A stretch of DNA of 64,000 nucleotides from Pontibacter aydingkolensis. Its GTDB lineage: Bacteria; Bacteroidota; Bacteroidia; Cytophagales; Hymenobacteraceae. Positions 16,476-26,700 of the stretch are shown here, piece by piece. The stretch covers positions 434,001 through 498,000 of the forward strand of contig NZ_JAHYXK010000002.1 of the NCBI RefSeq assembly GCF_019443125.1, read 5' to 3'. The notes beneath the pieces are model-generated. The model saw only the letters and a list, made by a program, of their open reading frames with translations, made no database searches and was not told the origin of the DNA. The stretch's first letter is position 1. Each line of letters begins with the position of its first letter. A program made the translations under genes and the position numbers.

Positions 16476-18737
16476 TTAGTGTGTTTTTAGTGTTTTTACC
16501 AGTTCCAGATCGATAGTACGGTCAGCCAGGTTAGCGCTTTTTACTTCTACCAGCACCTCATCGCCAAACGATATAATGCGCTTGTTCTGGCGGCCGATGA
16601 TGCGGTAGTTGTTTGCGTCCAGCTCATAGTAATCGTCGTTCAGGTCAGATAGACGCACCATGCCCTCGCACTTGTTCTCTTCGATCTCCACAAATATACC
16701 CCATTCTGTGACACCAGACACAATACCTTTGTATTCGTTGCCTATAGTGTCCTTCATAAACTCTACCTGCTTATACTTAATAGAGGCACGCTCGGCATCA
16801 GCGGCGCGTTTTTCCATCTCAGAAGAATGTTGGCAACGGGCTTCATACTCTTCTTTTTCAGGTGATTTCTCGCCGTCGAGGTAATGCTGCATCAGGCGGT
16901 GTGCCATCATATCGGGGTAGCGACGAATTGGTGAGGTAAAGTGCGAGTAATGCGCAAATGCTAGTCCAAAGTGACCTTCCGGCTCGGTGCTATACTTTGC
17001 CTTGGCCATGGTACGGATAGCCAGGTTCTGCAGTACACTCTGCTCCGGCTTGCCTTCAATCTCTTCGGTCAGGTTGTTAAGCTCTTTCGAAATATCGCCA
17101 TCCGGATCTACAGCATAACCAAACTTGCGGGCAAACAACGAGAAAGTGCTTAGCTTATCCGGGTCAGGGGAGCCGTGGGTACGGTATACCATGGTCGGGC
17201 GCTTTTTACCCTTGCCCATGTTGTATACAAACTCGGCCACCTTTTTGTTAGCCAGCAGCATGAATTCTTCAATCAGCTTGTGGGCATCCTTGCGCTCTTT
17301 TACATAAACAGACAGCGGCTTTCCGTTCTCGTCTAGTTTAAACTTAACTTCAGTAGTCTCGAAACTGATGGCACCATTCTTAAAGCGCTTTTCCTGAAGC
17401 TTTTTAGCGATGCCGTTAAGGATGTTGATCTCTTCTGCAAAGTCGCCTTCGCCGGTTTCGATGCGTTCCTGAGCTTCTTCGTAAGCAAAGCGTCTGTCAG
17501 AATAAATTACGGTGCGGCCAAACCACTCATTGTAAAGTTTGCCGTTATCATCTAGCTCAAACACCGCCGAGAAAGTCAGCTTTTCTTCGTTTGGCCTGAG
17601 CGAGCAAAGGCCATTAGACAGGCGCTCCGGCAACATCGGGATGGTTCTATCCACAAGGTAAACCGAAGTAGCTCTGTGGAAAGCTTCTTTCTCCAGTATA
17701 CTTCGTGGGTGCACATAATGCGTAACGTCTGCAATATGCACGCCTATTTCCCAGTTGCCATTCTCCAGCTTTTGTATTGACAGGGCATCGTCAAAGTCTT
17801 TGGCGTCTGCAGGGTCTATGGTAAAGGTGGTAATATCTCTGAAGTCGCGGCGTTTGGCAATCTCACTGGCTGTAATTTTATCTGAAATAGACTCAGCCTC
17901 TTCTTCCACTGTTTCCGGAAACTCGAATGGCAAGCCAAACTCAGCCATAATTGAATGGATCTCGGCTTCGTTCTCGCCGGCCGGGCCAAATACACGAATA
18001 ACCTCACCGGTTGGGTTTTTACCCGGGTCTTTTGGCCACTCTACTATTTTAACCAATACTTTGTCGCCATGCTCTGCCTCATTCAGGCCACGCTCTCCAA
18101 CAAAAATATCAAAGTATAGCTTCTTAAAATCGGGTACTACAAAACCGAAATTCTTAGAAAGCTGCATAATACCCACCACCTCAGTTCGGCTTCGCTCCAG
18201 TACTTCTACTACAATACCTTCGGCCCGGCCTCCCTGCATGGTTGGCAGCACTTCTACCTTCACCAGGTCACCGTCCATTGCATACTTCAGGTGCTCTCTG
18301 AATACACGCACATCTTCATCGGTCTCTTCCGACACAATGTAGGCATACTTGCTGTTAGCCAGGTCTACACGGCCTGTAATAATATTAACGCGCAGGTTCA
18401 GTTGGTATTTGTCGCCGTCAATCAGCAACAGCCTGTTTTCGCGTGTTAAGGTCTTTAAAATATCGGTAACTGTTTCTCGTCCTTTTTTATCAACTACGCC
18501 TAGTCTGCGGAAAATCTGGCGCATGGTAAACACCGTGTCAGGGCTGTTGGAAAAAGACTCCAGCACAATGCCCTTAGCTGATTTGCGCTCTCTTTCGCGG
18601 TTTTTTTCTTTTCTGGATGATTCTCCTCTTGCTGATGAGCCTCTGCTGCCTGATGAATCTCCTCTGCGGGAGTTGCCTCTGTCGCTGCGGCTATCTTTGT
18701 CTCTGCCGCCTCTTTTGCTACTGTCTTTACTTCTCAT
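16476..18737 (-). CDS. rnr: Ribonuclease R with an Arg/Ser/Gly-rich N-terminal extension
   Basis: 753 residues. After a disordered R/S/G/D-rich leader (about residues 1-55) come a winged-helix segment (VFTMRQIFRRLGV), cold-shock domains, the RNB catalytic core with TIDPADAKDFDDALS (the four-aspartate active site) and a C-terminal S1 domain (NEYKGIVSGVTEWGIFVEIEENKCEGMV). RNase R is a processive 3'-5' exoribonuclease that can unwind structured RNA. The gene is first in a unit with the polyprenyl synthase. The low-complexity leader is unusual in position, since E. coli RNase R carries its basic tail at the C-terminus. Confidence 0.95.
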   Translation of the reverse strand: MRSKDSSKRGGRDKDSRSDRGNSRRGDSSGSRGSSARGESSRKEKNRERERKSAKGIVLESFSNSPDTVFTMRQIFRRLGVVDKKGRETVTDILKTLTRENRLLLIDGDKYQLNLRVNIITGRVDLANSKYAYIVSEETDEDVRVFREHLKYAMDGDLVKVEVLPTMQGGRAEGIVVEVLERSRTEVVGIMQLSKNFGFVVPDFKKLYFDIFVGERGLNEAEHGDKVLVKIVEWPKDPGKNPTGEVIRVFGPAGENEAEIHSIMAEFGLPFEFPETVEEEAESISDKITASEIAKRRDFRDITTFTIDPADAKDFDDALSIQKLENGNWEIGVHIADVTHYVHPRSILEKEAFHRATSVYLVDRTIPMLPERLSNGLCSLRPNEEKLTFSAVFELDDNGKLYNEWFGRTVIYSDRRFAYEEAQERIETGEGDFAEEINILNGIAKKLQEKRFKNGAISFETTEVKFKLDENGKPLSVYVKERKDAHKLIEEFMLLANKKVAEFVYNMGKGKKRPTMVYRTHGSPDPDKLSTFSLFARKFGYAVDPDGDISKELNNLTEEIEGKPEQSVLQNLAIRTMAKAKYSTEPEGHFGLAFAHYSHFTSPIRRYPDMMAHRLMQHYLDGEKSPEKEEYEARCQHSSEMEKRAADAERASIKYKQVEFMKDTIGNEYKGIVSGVTEWGIFVEIEENKCEGMVRLSDLNDDYYELDANNYRIIGRQNKRIISFGDEVLVEVKSANLADRTIDLELVKTLKTH

Positions 18738-19288
18738 GTATCTTCGTCGATATGGGGGCAGCCAATACAGCCACCGCTTCCATTTACAATCTTTAACCTT
18801 AATAGTTTAAAACTACTATACGCCACAAAGGGCGCTTTGGATAAAGGATATAGTTATTTGATGTCAATTTATATAGAATTTTCTATATATGAAGGGTTGT
18901 TGATGGGATTATAGGGATAGATGTACTTTCGGTGCCGCTACTTTATACTTTTTGGGTTCCTCTCCAACTACTGTTTTTCGTTAGCATTACTTACCTGTAG
19001 TTTCATCTCTTGCTATGGTGGCATCAAGGTGAAAGCAAATGCCTTTTTTAAGAGGGTGAGGTAACTTGTAGGGACATGTCGCGACCTTTCCGAGGAATGC
19101 CTGAGGCTACAAAACTTATACTTTGGCAAACCAACCGCCAGAAAATCTTATACTTAAAAGAGTCTAAAAAATTAGCTTTCTTGCTTATACTGAGCATCTT
19201 AAATAATTTTAATACATTGCTTATCAAAGCGCCAAATAAAGCCGTAATTATCTGATATACATTCCATCTAATGCCACCTGATTCCTGT
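18738..19288. other. Gene-free stretch with small palindromes
   Basis: About 550 bp without a convincing gene, between divergent rnr and the TPR-like gene. It contains a hairpin with perfect 8-bp arms, ATATAGAA/TTCTATAT (18871-18888), a CAAAG...CTTTG hairpin near 18827, and an imperfect GGGACATGTCGCGACCTTTCC palindrome at 19071-19091. The latter resembles a decayed copy of the GGTCGCGACC element common in Bacteroidetes intergenic DNA. Promoters for both flanking genes must lie here, but I see no full consensus match. Confidence 0.5.
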
Positions 19289-20671
19289 ATGTCTAAGAAA
19301 AAGAAAAAAGCTGCTGTTATCAAGGCTCCAATAAGCGACAAAAACTATTTGATAAGTGATCGTGCCAGAAAACTTCCCGTTTATAAATGCCTGATTAATG
19401 TAGGCTGGGAAGAAGACGGAATAGCAGATGTTTATATAATCAGGCAACACGCAAATGGGCATGTAACCATAGGTATATACCTGGTTGACCTTTTCTGTGC
19501 CGGACTAAAAGACACTTTTTATATTTTTAACATCCCAGAGTATGATTTTGAGCTACGTATGGCCGGCGCACCCATTGAGCTGGAAGAATGTACCTATGAA
19601 CTAGCCCACAACATTATATACGGCGCTATTGCCTATGCCCAGGAGCATGGTATCGAACCACATCCGGAATTCAGGATTACACAGCATTTACTTGAAGAAG
19701 ACACCGAGGAAATTCCACTGATAGAACTGGAGTTCGGCAGAAACGGAAAACCTTTTTTAATGATGAGGCCTGATGATCCCAGAGGCTCCTATTATATCAG
19801 GCAGTTAGAAAAGTATGCCGGCCCCGGAAATTACGATGTGGTACAAGGCCTGCGTGAGCTCGATGATAAAGAGGAAGATCTCCTTCACCCTGAGGATTGG
19901 GAAAAAGAGGACTGGGAAGAGTTTATTGACAAGACAGAGCCTGAGAAACTGAGCAAATATCTGGAAGTAGCGGATTTTATGTATAATAAAGTAGCTGCGA
20001 AACCTACTGAGGCTGTTAAAATGCTTACAAAAGATAAGCAGCACCATAGTATGAACATCACCTACGAACCTCTTAAAAACCTGTCTTACAATAAAACACC
20101 CGAAGAAATAGAGGAAACCACTTCATTCGTAATCAAATTTCAGGGCAAAAAGCTGGGTGAGAAACAGTTTAAGGAGCAGGAAGGCAGGTTAAAAAAAAGC
20201 ATAGAGCGTTGGCCGGAGAATCCTGTCTTTTACAACCATCTGGTTTCGATATATGAGGCGCAGGGTGACTTAGATAAGGCTGACGAAGTAATAGAAAGTC
20301 AATACCGTAAATTTCCGGATTATCTGTTTGCCAAAATAAAGTATGCTGAGTTGCTGATGGACCGGGGCCAGCTTGATGATATACCATCAATATTTAACAA
20401 CAGTTATGACCTTGCCTCTATCTATCCAAGCCGGGACACCTTTCACATATCGGAATTGGTAAACTTTAACACCATGATGTGCGAGTACTTTCTGGAGAAG
20501 AACGACCTATATACTGCCACTATTTACCGCGACGTACTTATGCAGCTAGATATACCGGAAAATGTACGCTTTGATATGGTTCCGTTATTTGCCCTGGAAT
20601 TAGCCATTGGCGAAGAAATGAAGGAGGTCCTGAAAGAGGCCAGACAAAGCGAAAAAAAAAACAGGAACTGA
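19289..20671 (+). CDS. Cytoplasmic protein with TPR-like C-terminal region, function unknown
   Basis: I start at ATG 19289 (MSKKKKKAAVIKAP); an earlier ATG at 19271 adds six residues. The N-terminal ~130 residues form a conserved domain with KLPVYKCLINVGWEEDGIADVYIIRQHANGHVTIGIYLVDLFCAGLKDTFY. I have seen this pattern in other bacterial hypotheticals but cannot name it. A very acidic linker follows (about residues 200-225), then two TPR-like helical pairs (ENPVFYNHLVSIYEAQGDLDKADEVIE; FPDYLFAKIKYAELLMDRGQLDDI, about 325-385). No signal peptide. Probably a protein-interaction adaptor; that is inference. Confidence 0.7.
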   Translation: MSKKKKKAAVIKAPISDKNYLISDRARKLPVYKCLINVGWEEDGIADVYIIRQHANGHVTIGIYLVDLFCAGLKDTFYIFNIPEYDFELRMAGAPIELEECTYELAHNIIYGAIAYAQEHGIEPHPEFRITQHLLEEDTEEIPLIELEFGRNGKPFLMMRPDDPRGSYYIRQLEKYAGPGNYDVVQGLRELDDKEEDLLHPEDWEKEDWEEFIDKTEPEKLSKYLEVADFMYNKVAAKPTEAVKMLTKDKQHHSMNITYEPLKNLSYNKTPEEIEETTSFVIKFQGKKLGEKQFKEQEGRLKKSIERWPENPVFYNHLVSIYEAQGDLDKADEVIESQYRKFPDYLFAKIKYAELLMDRGQLDDIPSIFNNSYDLASIYPSRDTFHISELVNFNTMMCEYFLEKNDLYTATIYRDVLMQLDIPENVRFDMVPLFALELAIGEEMKEVLKEARQSEKKNRN

Positions 20672-20701
20672 TTGCGCAATTGGTCAATTGATTGCAGTAA
20701 C

Positions 20702-20726
20702 GGAGACGTAAAATATTGCGTCTCTA
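20702..20726. repeat. Palindromic repeat, second GAGACG/CGTCTC copy
   Basis: GGAGACG, AT-rich loop, then CGTCTCT. It is the same family as 2384-2404 (AGACGCAA/TTGCGTCT) with one arm diverged. It lies between convergent genes, 31 bp after the TPR-like gene's stop, and may also serve as a bidirectional stop. Confidence 0.55.
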
Positions 20727-20729
20727 TAT

Positions 20730-22574
20730 TTAATGTAAATTCTGGCCCAATATCCCAGCACGCATGCCTTCCCGCTTCTCCTGCGCCTTTATAATATCCT
20801 CCAGCTCTCCTTTCGGGATAGCACTGATCAGCGCGCGGGTGTACTCCTGTTTTGGGTTGCGGTATATTTGCTCAGGAGTGCCGCTTTCTACTATCTGGCC
20901 ATTGTTCATTACCATAATCCTGTCCGACAAATACTTGGCTACCGAAAGATCGTGGGTGATAAAGATGTAGGTGATCTGGAATTCGTGTTTGAGCTTGTTG
21001 AGCAAATTAAGCACCTGCGCCTGCACCGACACATCCAGCGCCGACACCGATTCGTCGCAGATGATGCACTTTGGCTGCAAGGCTAAGGTACGGGCAATGC
21101 AAATGCGTTGCTGCTGCCCACCAGAGAACTCATGTGGATAACGCTGAAAGTGCTCCGGCAGAAGTCCTACTTTTTCAAGCAGTTCCATGGATTTAGCTTT
21201 GCGTTCCTTATCATTATTGTAGAGTTTGTGCACACGCATTGGCTCCATAATGGCATCGCCTATTGTATGCATCGGGTTAAGCGAGGCATAAGGGTCCTGG
21301 AAGATCATCTGAAAATCGCGACGGCTTTTGCGGAGTTCTTCAGAAGTGAGATCGGCAATATCGAGGCCGTTGAAGCTTATACTTCCTTCTGTTGGTTCTA
21401 CCAGCCTGAGCAGCGCGCGGCCCAACGTTGTTTTTCCACAGCCGGACTCTCCTACCAGGCCGATAGTTTCGCCGGGCATAACTGTAAAACTAACGCCATC
21501 TACAGCTTTTACATAATCGGTAGTGTGACCAAAGAATCCCTTTTTGATCGGGAAATATACTTTCAGGTTCTCCACCTGCAGCAAAGGTGGCTTTTGTTTA
21601 TTTTCCTGTTGATGTTTGATATCGGTACTGGTGTCTAAATACTCGTTTATCACATCTGCCAGAGAGGGAGTGTATACTTCTTTTTTCCTTTCGATAATAT
21701 TGCCATCCGCATCTTCCAGCATGAAGTCTGTTACCGTTGGAAGTATGGATCGTGGCTTGGCAGAAAGCTTTGGACGACAAGCCAACAGGCCTTTGGTATA
21801 GGGATGCTGCGGATTTGTGAAGATATCCATCACCTTGCCCTGCTCTACCAACTGGCCCTTATACATGACCAGTATTCTGTCGGCAATTTCAGCTACTACG
21901 CTTAAATCGTGAGTAATGAACAGTACAGCGGTATTCTCCTTTACACGCAGTTCATCAATCAGCTGCAACATTCGTGCCTGCACCGTCACATCAAGGGCGG
22001 TGGTTGGCTCGTCGGCGATAAGTATACTTGGTTCGCAGGCCATGGCCATGGCAATCATTACGCGCTGCTTCTGCCCTCCCGATATTTCATGTGGATAAGC
22101 ATCGAAAATTTTCTCAGGGCGCGGGAGTTTTGCCTTCTCAAAAAGCTGAATGGTGCGTTCTTTGGCCTCTTTTTTCGAAATATCAGTATGCAACAATAGA
22201 GCTTCTGCTACTTGTTTTCCACAAGTATAAACCGGGTTCAGTGACGACATCGGCTCCTGAAAAATCATACTTATCTTGTTGCCGCGTATTTGCTGCATCT
22301 GCTTTTCCTGCAAAGAGAGCAGGTCTACCTCTCCGAACTTCTCCGATTGGAAAATAGCCTTCCCTCCTACTATTCTGCCCGGCGGTGTGTTAATAAGCCT
22401 CATCACTGATAAAGCCGTTACCGACTTACCTGAACCAGACTCTCCTACTATAGCCACCGTTTCGCCGGGGTATACTTCAAACGATATCTTATCTACAGCT
22501 TTGGTAGTGCTGCGGTTCGTGGAGAAAGTGGTTTCTAACCCTATGACTTTAAGTATGGGAGTTGGTATAAGCAA
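20730..22574 (-). CDS. Peptide/nickel-type ABC transporter ATPase with two fused ATP-binding domains
   Basis: 614 residues made of two complete ATPase domains, as in GsiA or YejF. Domain 1 has Walker A GESGSGKS, signature ISGGQKQR and Walker [13 protein letters not shown]. Domain 2 has [16 protein letters not shown] and [11 protein letters not shown]. Each ends with the oligopeptide-family extension ([30 protein letters not shown]). Note DESVSALD in place of the usual DEPTSALD in domain 2. It energises import of di- or oligopeptides by separate permeases. No permease or binding protein is adjacent, so the partners are encoded elsewhere. Confidence 0.93.
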   Translation of the reverse strand: MLIPTPILKVIGLETTFSTNRSTTKAVDKISFEVYPGETVAIVGESGSGKSVTALSVMRLINTPPGRIVGGKAIFQSEKFGEVDLLSLQEKQMQQIRGNKISMIFQEPMSSLNPVYTCGKQVAEALLLHTDISKKEAKERTIQLFEKAKLPRPEKIFDAYPHEISGGQKQRVMIAMAMACEPSILIADEPTTALDVTVQARMLQLIDELRVKENTAVLFITHDLSVVAEIADRILVMYKGQLVEQGKVMDIFTNPQHPYTKGLLACRPKLSAKPRSILPTVTDFMLEDADGNIIERKKEVYTPSLADVINEYLDTSTDIKHQQENKQKPPLLQVENLKVYFPIKKGFFGHTTDYVKAVDGVSFTVMPGETIGLVGESGCGKTTLGRALLRLVEPTEGSISFNGLDIADLTSEELRKSRRDFQMIFQDPYASLNPMHTIGDAIMEPMRVHKLYNNDKERKAKSMELLEKVGLLPEHFQRYPHEFSGGQQQRICIARTLALQPKCIICDESVSALDVSVQAQVLNLLNKLKHEFQITYIFITHDLSVAKYLSDRIMVMNNGQIVESGTPEQIYRNPKQEYTRALISAIPKGELEDIIKAQEKREGMRAGILGQNLH

Positions 22575-22748
22575 GGGAGAATTGGGTTTTGGCTATTGGT
22601 AAAAGTAAGAGTTTTATTGGGATGTAGTGAATGAAGTTGGGAAAAATATACCTGATAAAAAGCTTTTGATCGTGTACATTTCAAAAATTGTAAGTAACAG
22701 TTAAGTCTTCCTTTGAAGTGTCAGAGTCATTCCATTCTATTTATTTCT

Positions 22749-22845
22749 GCCGCAAGTTTTCAACTTGTGGCTTACTATAGTGTCGAGTTTGTAACTCGAC
22801 TGGGCCAGAGGCCCAAGCTATAGCCAGTCACGAGCGAAGACGCTC
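22749..22845. repeat. Composite element of four adjacent hairpins
   Basis: Four perfect or near-perfect stems in under 100 bp: GCCGCAAGTT/AACTTGTGGC (22749-22771), GTCGAGTT/AACTCGAC (22782-22800), GGGCC/GGCCC (22802-22814) and GAGCG/CGCTC (22832-22845). Stems two and three are enclosed by two copies of the self-complementary CTATAG (22775-22780 and 22818-22823), giving a possible three-way junction. This is typical of compound REP-like elements mobilised by a RAYT-type transposase (inference). Confidence 0.6.
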
Positions 22846-22917
22846 ACGCCATAATAATTATATAATAAAACAGCTTTACTCCTTCAAAGGGGGACTTTTC
22901 ATCTAAAACTACAAAAC

Positions 22918-22955
22918 AAAACGGGGCTGCTCCACATGGAACAGCCCCGTTTTTA
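22918..22955 (-). terminator. Rho-independent terminator after lspA
   Basis: AACGGGGCTG pairs with CAGCCCCGTT across a loop. On the minus strand the stem is followed by TTTTGTTTTG. It starts about 17 bp beyond the lspA stop codon. Confidence 0.85.
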
Positions 22956-22971
22956 TACTTTATACTTTTGA

Positions 22972-23598
22972 TTACAGTCCTTGCTCTTGTTCAATAGTAG
23001 TGGTTTTATGCTCAGGCTCTTCGTGTTCTCCGAAGAAGCGCTTCTGGTTAAACAGAATCAGTAGCACACCGATAAAAATAGCAGAGTCGGCTACGTTGAA
23101 GATGGGCCACAGCGACATGGGTTTACCTCCGAAGAACGGAATCCAGTTCGGCACTATACCCTCCCAGATATCAATGTAGAACATATCGATTACCTGTCCA
23201 TGGAACCATGGCGTTGAAGAGCCATAAGGAGCATTATCAAACCACACGCCGTAAAACGTACTGTCGATAAGGTTACCGATGGCGCCGCCAAGTATAAGTG
23301 AGATACACCAGATAAGGCCTTTCGGAGCTATATGCTTTACCAAGTAGTATAGGTAGTACCCTATACCAAGCATGGCAACCATACGGAACAGTGTAAGTAT
23401 AAGCTTACCATACTCAGAGCCCAACTCCACACCGAAAGCCATACCAGGGTTTAGGGTGTAGTGTAGTTTCAGCCAATCGCCGATCAGGTGTATTTCGCCT
23501 GGCAGGCCCATTTCCATGTTATAATGCACGATTAGCTTCACAACCTGATCAATGATGATCACGGCAAGCGCCGCCATGTAATATTTCCAGTATTTCAT
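22972..23598 (-). CDS. lspA: Lipoprotein signal peptidase (signal peptidase II)
   Basis: 208 residues, four membrane helices. Conserved blocks are visible: IIIDQVVK at 15-22, TLNPGMAFG at 48-56, GGAIGNLID (about 104-112) and VIDMFYIDIW, with FNVADSAIFIG carrying the second catalytic aspartate. It cleaves prolipoprotein signal peptides in the inner membrane after lipidation; the window encodes several clients (gldJ, the Ig-like lipoprotein, DUF4382, DUF6970). It is longer than the E. coli enzyme (164 aa) because of an extra periplasmic loop (WFDNAPYGSSTPWFHG) and a polar C-terminal tail, as is usual in Bacteroidetes. It follows ileS, the common ileS-lspA synteny. Confidence 0.95.
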   Translation of the reverse strand: MKYWKYYMAALAVIIIDQVVKLIVHYNMEMGLPGEIHLIGDWLKLHYTLNPGMAFGVELGSEYGKLILTLFRMVAMLGIGYYLYYLVKHIAPKGLIWCISLILGGAIGNLIDSTFYGVWFDNAPYGSSTPWFHGQVIDMFYIDIWEGIVPNWIPFFGGKPMSLWPIFNVADSAIFIGVLLILFNQKRFFGEHEEPEHKTTTIEQEQGL

Positions 23599-23629
23599 AT
23601 TTGTTCTTTTGCCAGCTTCTGATCAAATC

Positions 23630-23644
23630 AAGTAGCACGACTTT
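23630..23644. repeat. Solo copy of the AAGTAGCACGACTTT repeat
   Basis: The 15-mer is identical to 49216-49230, which lies inside an inverted-repeat element. Here it sits alone between lspA and ileS. Confidence 0.55.
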
Positions 23645-23683
23645 ATACTTCGCTTTAAGCTGCTGCAATATACTTAAAAGTAT

Positions 23684-23723
23684 AAAAGCATCGGGTTAGC
23701 TAATAAACTTACCCGATGCTTTT
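23684..23723 (-). terminator. Rho-independent terminator after ileS
   Basis: AAAAGCATCGGGT and its complement ACCCGATGCTTTT form a 13-bp stem three bases after the ileS stop. The minus-strand tail is TTTTATACTTTT. Confidence 0.85.
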
Positions 23724-23725
23724 AC

Positions 23726-26700
23726 TTAAATGGCCGCTTTACCGTTTGTCTGGATGTTTATCAGAACGGTGTAATCATCAATATCCAACGTAGTAGGGCT
23801 GGTTAGCTCTTCTACAATATCCAGCGTCAGGGCCTGTGTTTCGGCACAGATGTAGGCGCTGTAGTTCATTACCGCCTGATTCACCTCCTCAGCAGCACGT
23901 TGCATGTAGATATGGATCTTATCCTGCACCTCCAGGTTGCTGTCTTTACGCAGGTTTTGAATTCTGTTAACCAGGTCACGGGCAATACCTTCCTGCTTCA
24001 GTTCTTCGGTGATAGTAATGTCCAGGGCAACTGTAAGTTTACCTTCGCTGGCTACCAACCAACCCGGTATGTCCTCAGAAGATATCTCTACATCATCCGG
24101 CGTAAGTACAGCTGTTTCGTCGTCGGCAAGCATAATCTCAAAACCGCCTTCACGTTCCAGGTGCGCGATATCATTCTGATCCATTTGCTGCACGGCGGCG
24201 GCTACCAGTTTCATCTTAGGTCCGAAAACCTGGCCCAGTTTCTTAAAGTTAGGCTTGATCTTCTTCACCAGGATGCCCGAAGTGTCGTCAATGTACTCGA
24301 TCGTCTTCACGTTCACCTCGCTCATGATCAGGTCGGCAACGGCTTCTATCTGGTGCTTCATCCTGTCGTTCAGCACTGGTATAAGGATACGCTGCAACGG
24401 CTGACGCACTTTGATCATGTGCTTTTTGCGCAGCGAGTGTACCAGCGACGATACCGTTTGCGCCAGTTCCATACGCTCTTCCAAATCCTTGTCGATATAG
24501 GTATTCTCTACCTCAGGATAGTACGCCAGATGTACAGAATCCTCTTTATGCTTGTTGCTTACGCCGTTCAGGTCGCGGTACAACTGCTCCATGTAGAATG
24601 GTGCAATCGGGGCTGCGATTTTGGCGATAGTCTCAAGGCAAGTATAAAGTGTCTGGTAAGCTGCGATCTTATCGGTGTTGTACTCGCCTTTCCAGAAACG
24701 CTTTCGGTTCAGACGCACATACCAGTTACTCAGGTCATCTACCACAAAATCCTGTATAGCACGTGCTGCACGGGTTGGGTCGTAGTCTTCGTAATTTGCA
24801 TCAACAATGCTTACCAGCGTGTTCAGCTTAGAGATGATCCAGCGATCCGACTCGGTGCGCTGTGCCATCGGTACATCAGCCTCAGCGTATGTGAACTTAT
24901 CCAAGTTAGCATACAGCGCGAAGAACGAGTACGTGTTCTGTAACGTGCCGAAGAAGCGGCGCTGCGTCTCTACTACACCTTCCGGGTTAAACTTCAGGTT
25001 GTCCCAAGGTGGCGCATTGGCAATCATGTACCAGCGCACGGCATCCGGACCATAGGCACCGATCATCTCGAACGGATCGATAGCGTTCCCAAGGCGCTTG
25101 CTCATCTTATTGCCATCCTTATCCAGCACCAGGCCATTGGCAATCACATTTTTGTAAGCCACGCTATCCTCCAGCATTACAGCCAGGGCGTGCAGCGTAA
25201 AGAACCAACCACGCGTCTGGTCTACACCTTCAGCAATAAAGTCGGCCGGGAAGTTCTGCTCAAAGATTTCCTTGTTCTCGAGTGGGTAGTGCCACTGTGC
25301 ATAAGGCATGGCGCCAGAGTCGAACCAAACATCAATAAGGTCTGTCTCTCTGTACATTGGCTTACCCGACTTGCTAACCAGCACGATGTTGTCCACATAA
25401 GGGCGGTGCAGGTCCGGCACTTCAATGAAGTGCTCCATCACACCGGCTTTCACTGCTTTTTCGATTTCTGAAGTCAATTCTACTACAGAACCGATGCAGA
25501 TCTCTTCCTCGCCATCTTCTGTTCTCCAGATAGGCAGTGGTGTACCCCAGTAACGCGAACGCGACAGGTTCCAGTCTACCAGATTCTCCAGCCAGTTACC
25601 AAAACGGCCTGTGCCTGTAGATTCCGGTTTCCAGTTAATGGTTTTGTTCAGTTCGATCAATCTGTCCTTAACTGCAGTGGTTTTGATAAACCAGCTATCC
25701 AGCGGATAGTATAAAACTGGCATATCGGTTCTCCAGCAATGTGGATAGGTGTGCTCGTATTTCTCTACTTTAAATGCTTTGCCTTCTTCTTTCAGCTTTA
25801 TGGCAATTTTTACGTCCGTTGGTCTATACTCCGGAGATGACTCATCTTCCTTGGCATAGTTCTTCACGTACATGCCGGCAAAGTCAGTGATCTCATCAAC
25901 AAAGCGGCCTTGTCTATCCACGATCGGAACCTGCTTGCCAGTCTCATCAGTGATAAGAAGCGCCGGAATGTCGTTCTGTGCAGCTACCCTAAAGTCGTCT
26001 GCACCGAAGGTTGGCGAAATATGCACGATACCGGTACCGTCTTCAGTGGTTACATAATCACCAATGATCACACGGAAAGCAGGCTTGTCTGGCGTTACGT
26101 ATGGCATCAGTTGGTGATATTCCACACCTGCCAGGTCGCTGCCGTCAAACTGCTCTACTATTTTGTATGGGATCAGCTTATCACCAGAATTATACTCTAC
26201 CAACGGAATATCAGCTGCTTTCGGGTTGAAGTAGCGGCTTACCAGATCTTTTGCAAGTATAACCGAGATCGGCTCGTACGTGTATTGATTGTAGGTCTGT
26301 ACTTTTACATACTTGATGTTTTTGCCTACTGCCAGCGCAGTGTTGCCCGGTAGTGTCCAAGGCGTAGTTGTCCAGGCAAGTATAGACACATTCTCATCTT
26401 CACGCTCGAACAGGAACATGTTGCGGGTGATGCGCTTCACGGCAAACTGCGCTACAATGGTGGTGTCCTTTACCATTTTGTAGCAACCCGGCTGGTTGAG
26501 CTCATGCGAACTTAAGCCTGTGCCTGCCGCCGGAGAGTATGGCTGTATAGTATAGCCTTTGTACAGGTAGCCTTTGTCGTACAGGCGCTTCAGCAGGGCC
26601 CAGCAAGATTCGATGTACTCTCTCTCAAAAGTAATGTACGGGTTGTTCAGGTCTACCCAATAACCCATCTTCTCAGTCAGGTCGTCCCATTGGCCTTTGA

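Larger units (their letters stand above)
22575..22971. other. Gene-free stretch with a multi-hairpin repeat
   Basis: Almost 400 bp without a gene between two minus-strand genes. It contains the four-hairpin element at 22749-22845 and the lspA terminator at 22918-22955. I see nothing else in it apart from AT-rich DNA. Confidence 0.6.

Noticed and set aside
17755-18342. 195-codon plus-strand frame antisense to rnr
   Set aside because: Shadow frame, serine-rich from reversed codon bias.
19048-19341. 97-codon minus-strand frame in the rnr/TPR gap
   Set aside because: It overlaps the start of the plus-strand TPR-like gene, and its sequence shows no conserved pattern.
21131-22098. Two exact TGTGGATAA (DnaA box) words at about 21132 and 22090
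   Set aside because: Both encode the conserved YPHE motif of the two ATPase domains; the match follows from protein conservation.
22927-22942. TGCTCCACATGGAACA, two mismatches from parS
   Set aside because: It is the loop region of the lspA terminator and the central ACGT is lost.
23900-24943. 347-codon plus-strand frame antisense to ileS
   Set aside because: Shadow of the strongly biased ileS codons; no protein family features.
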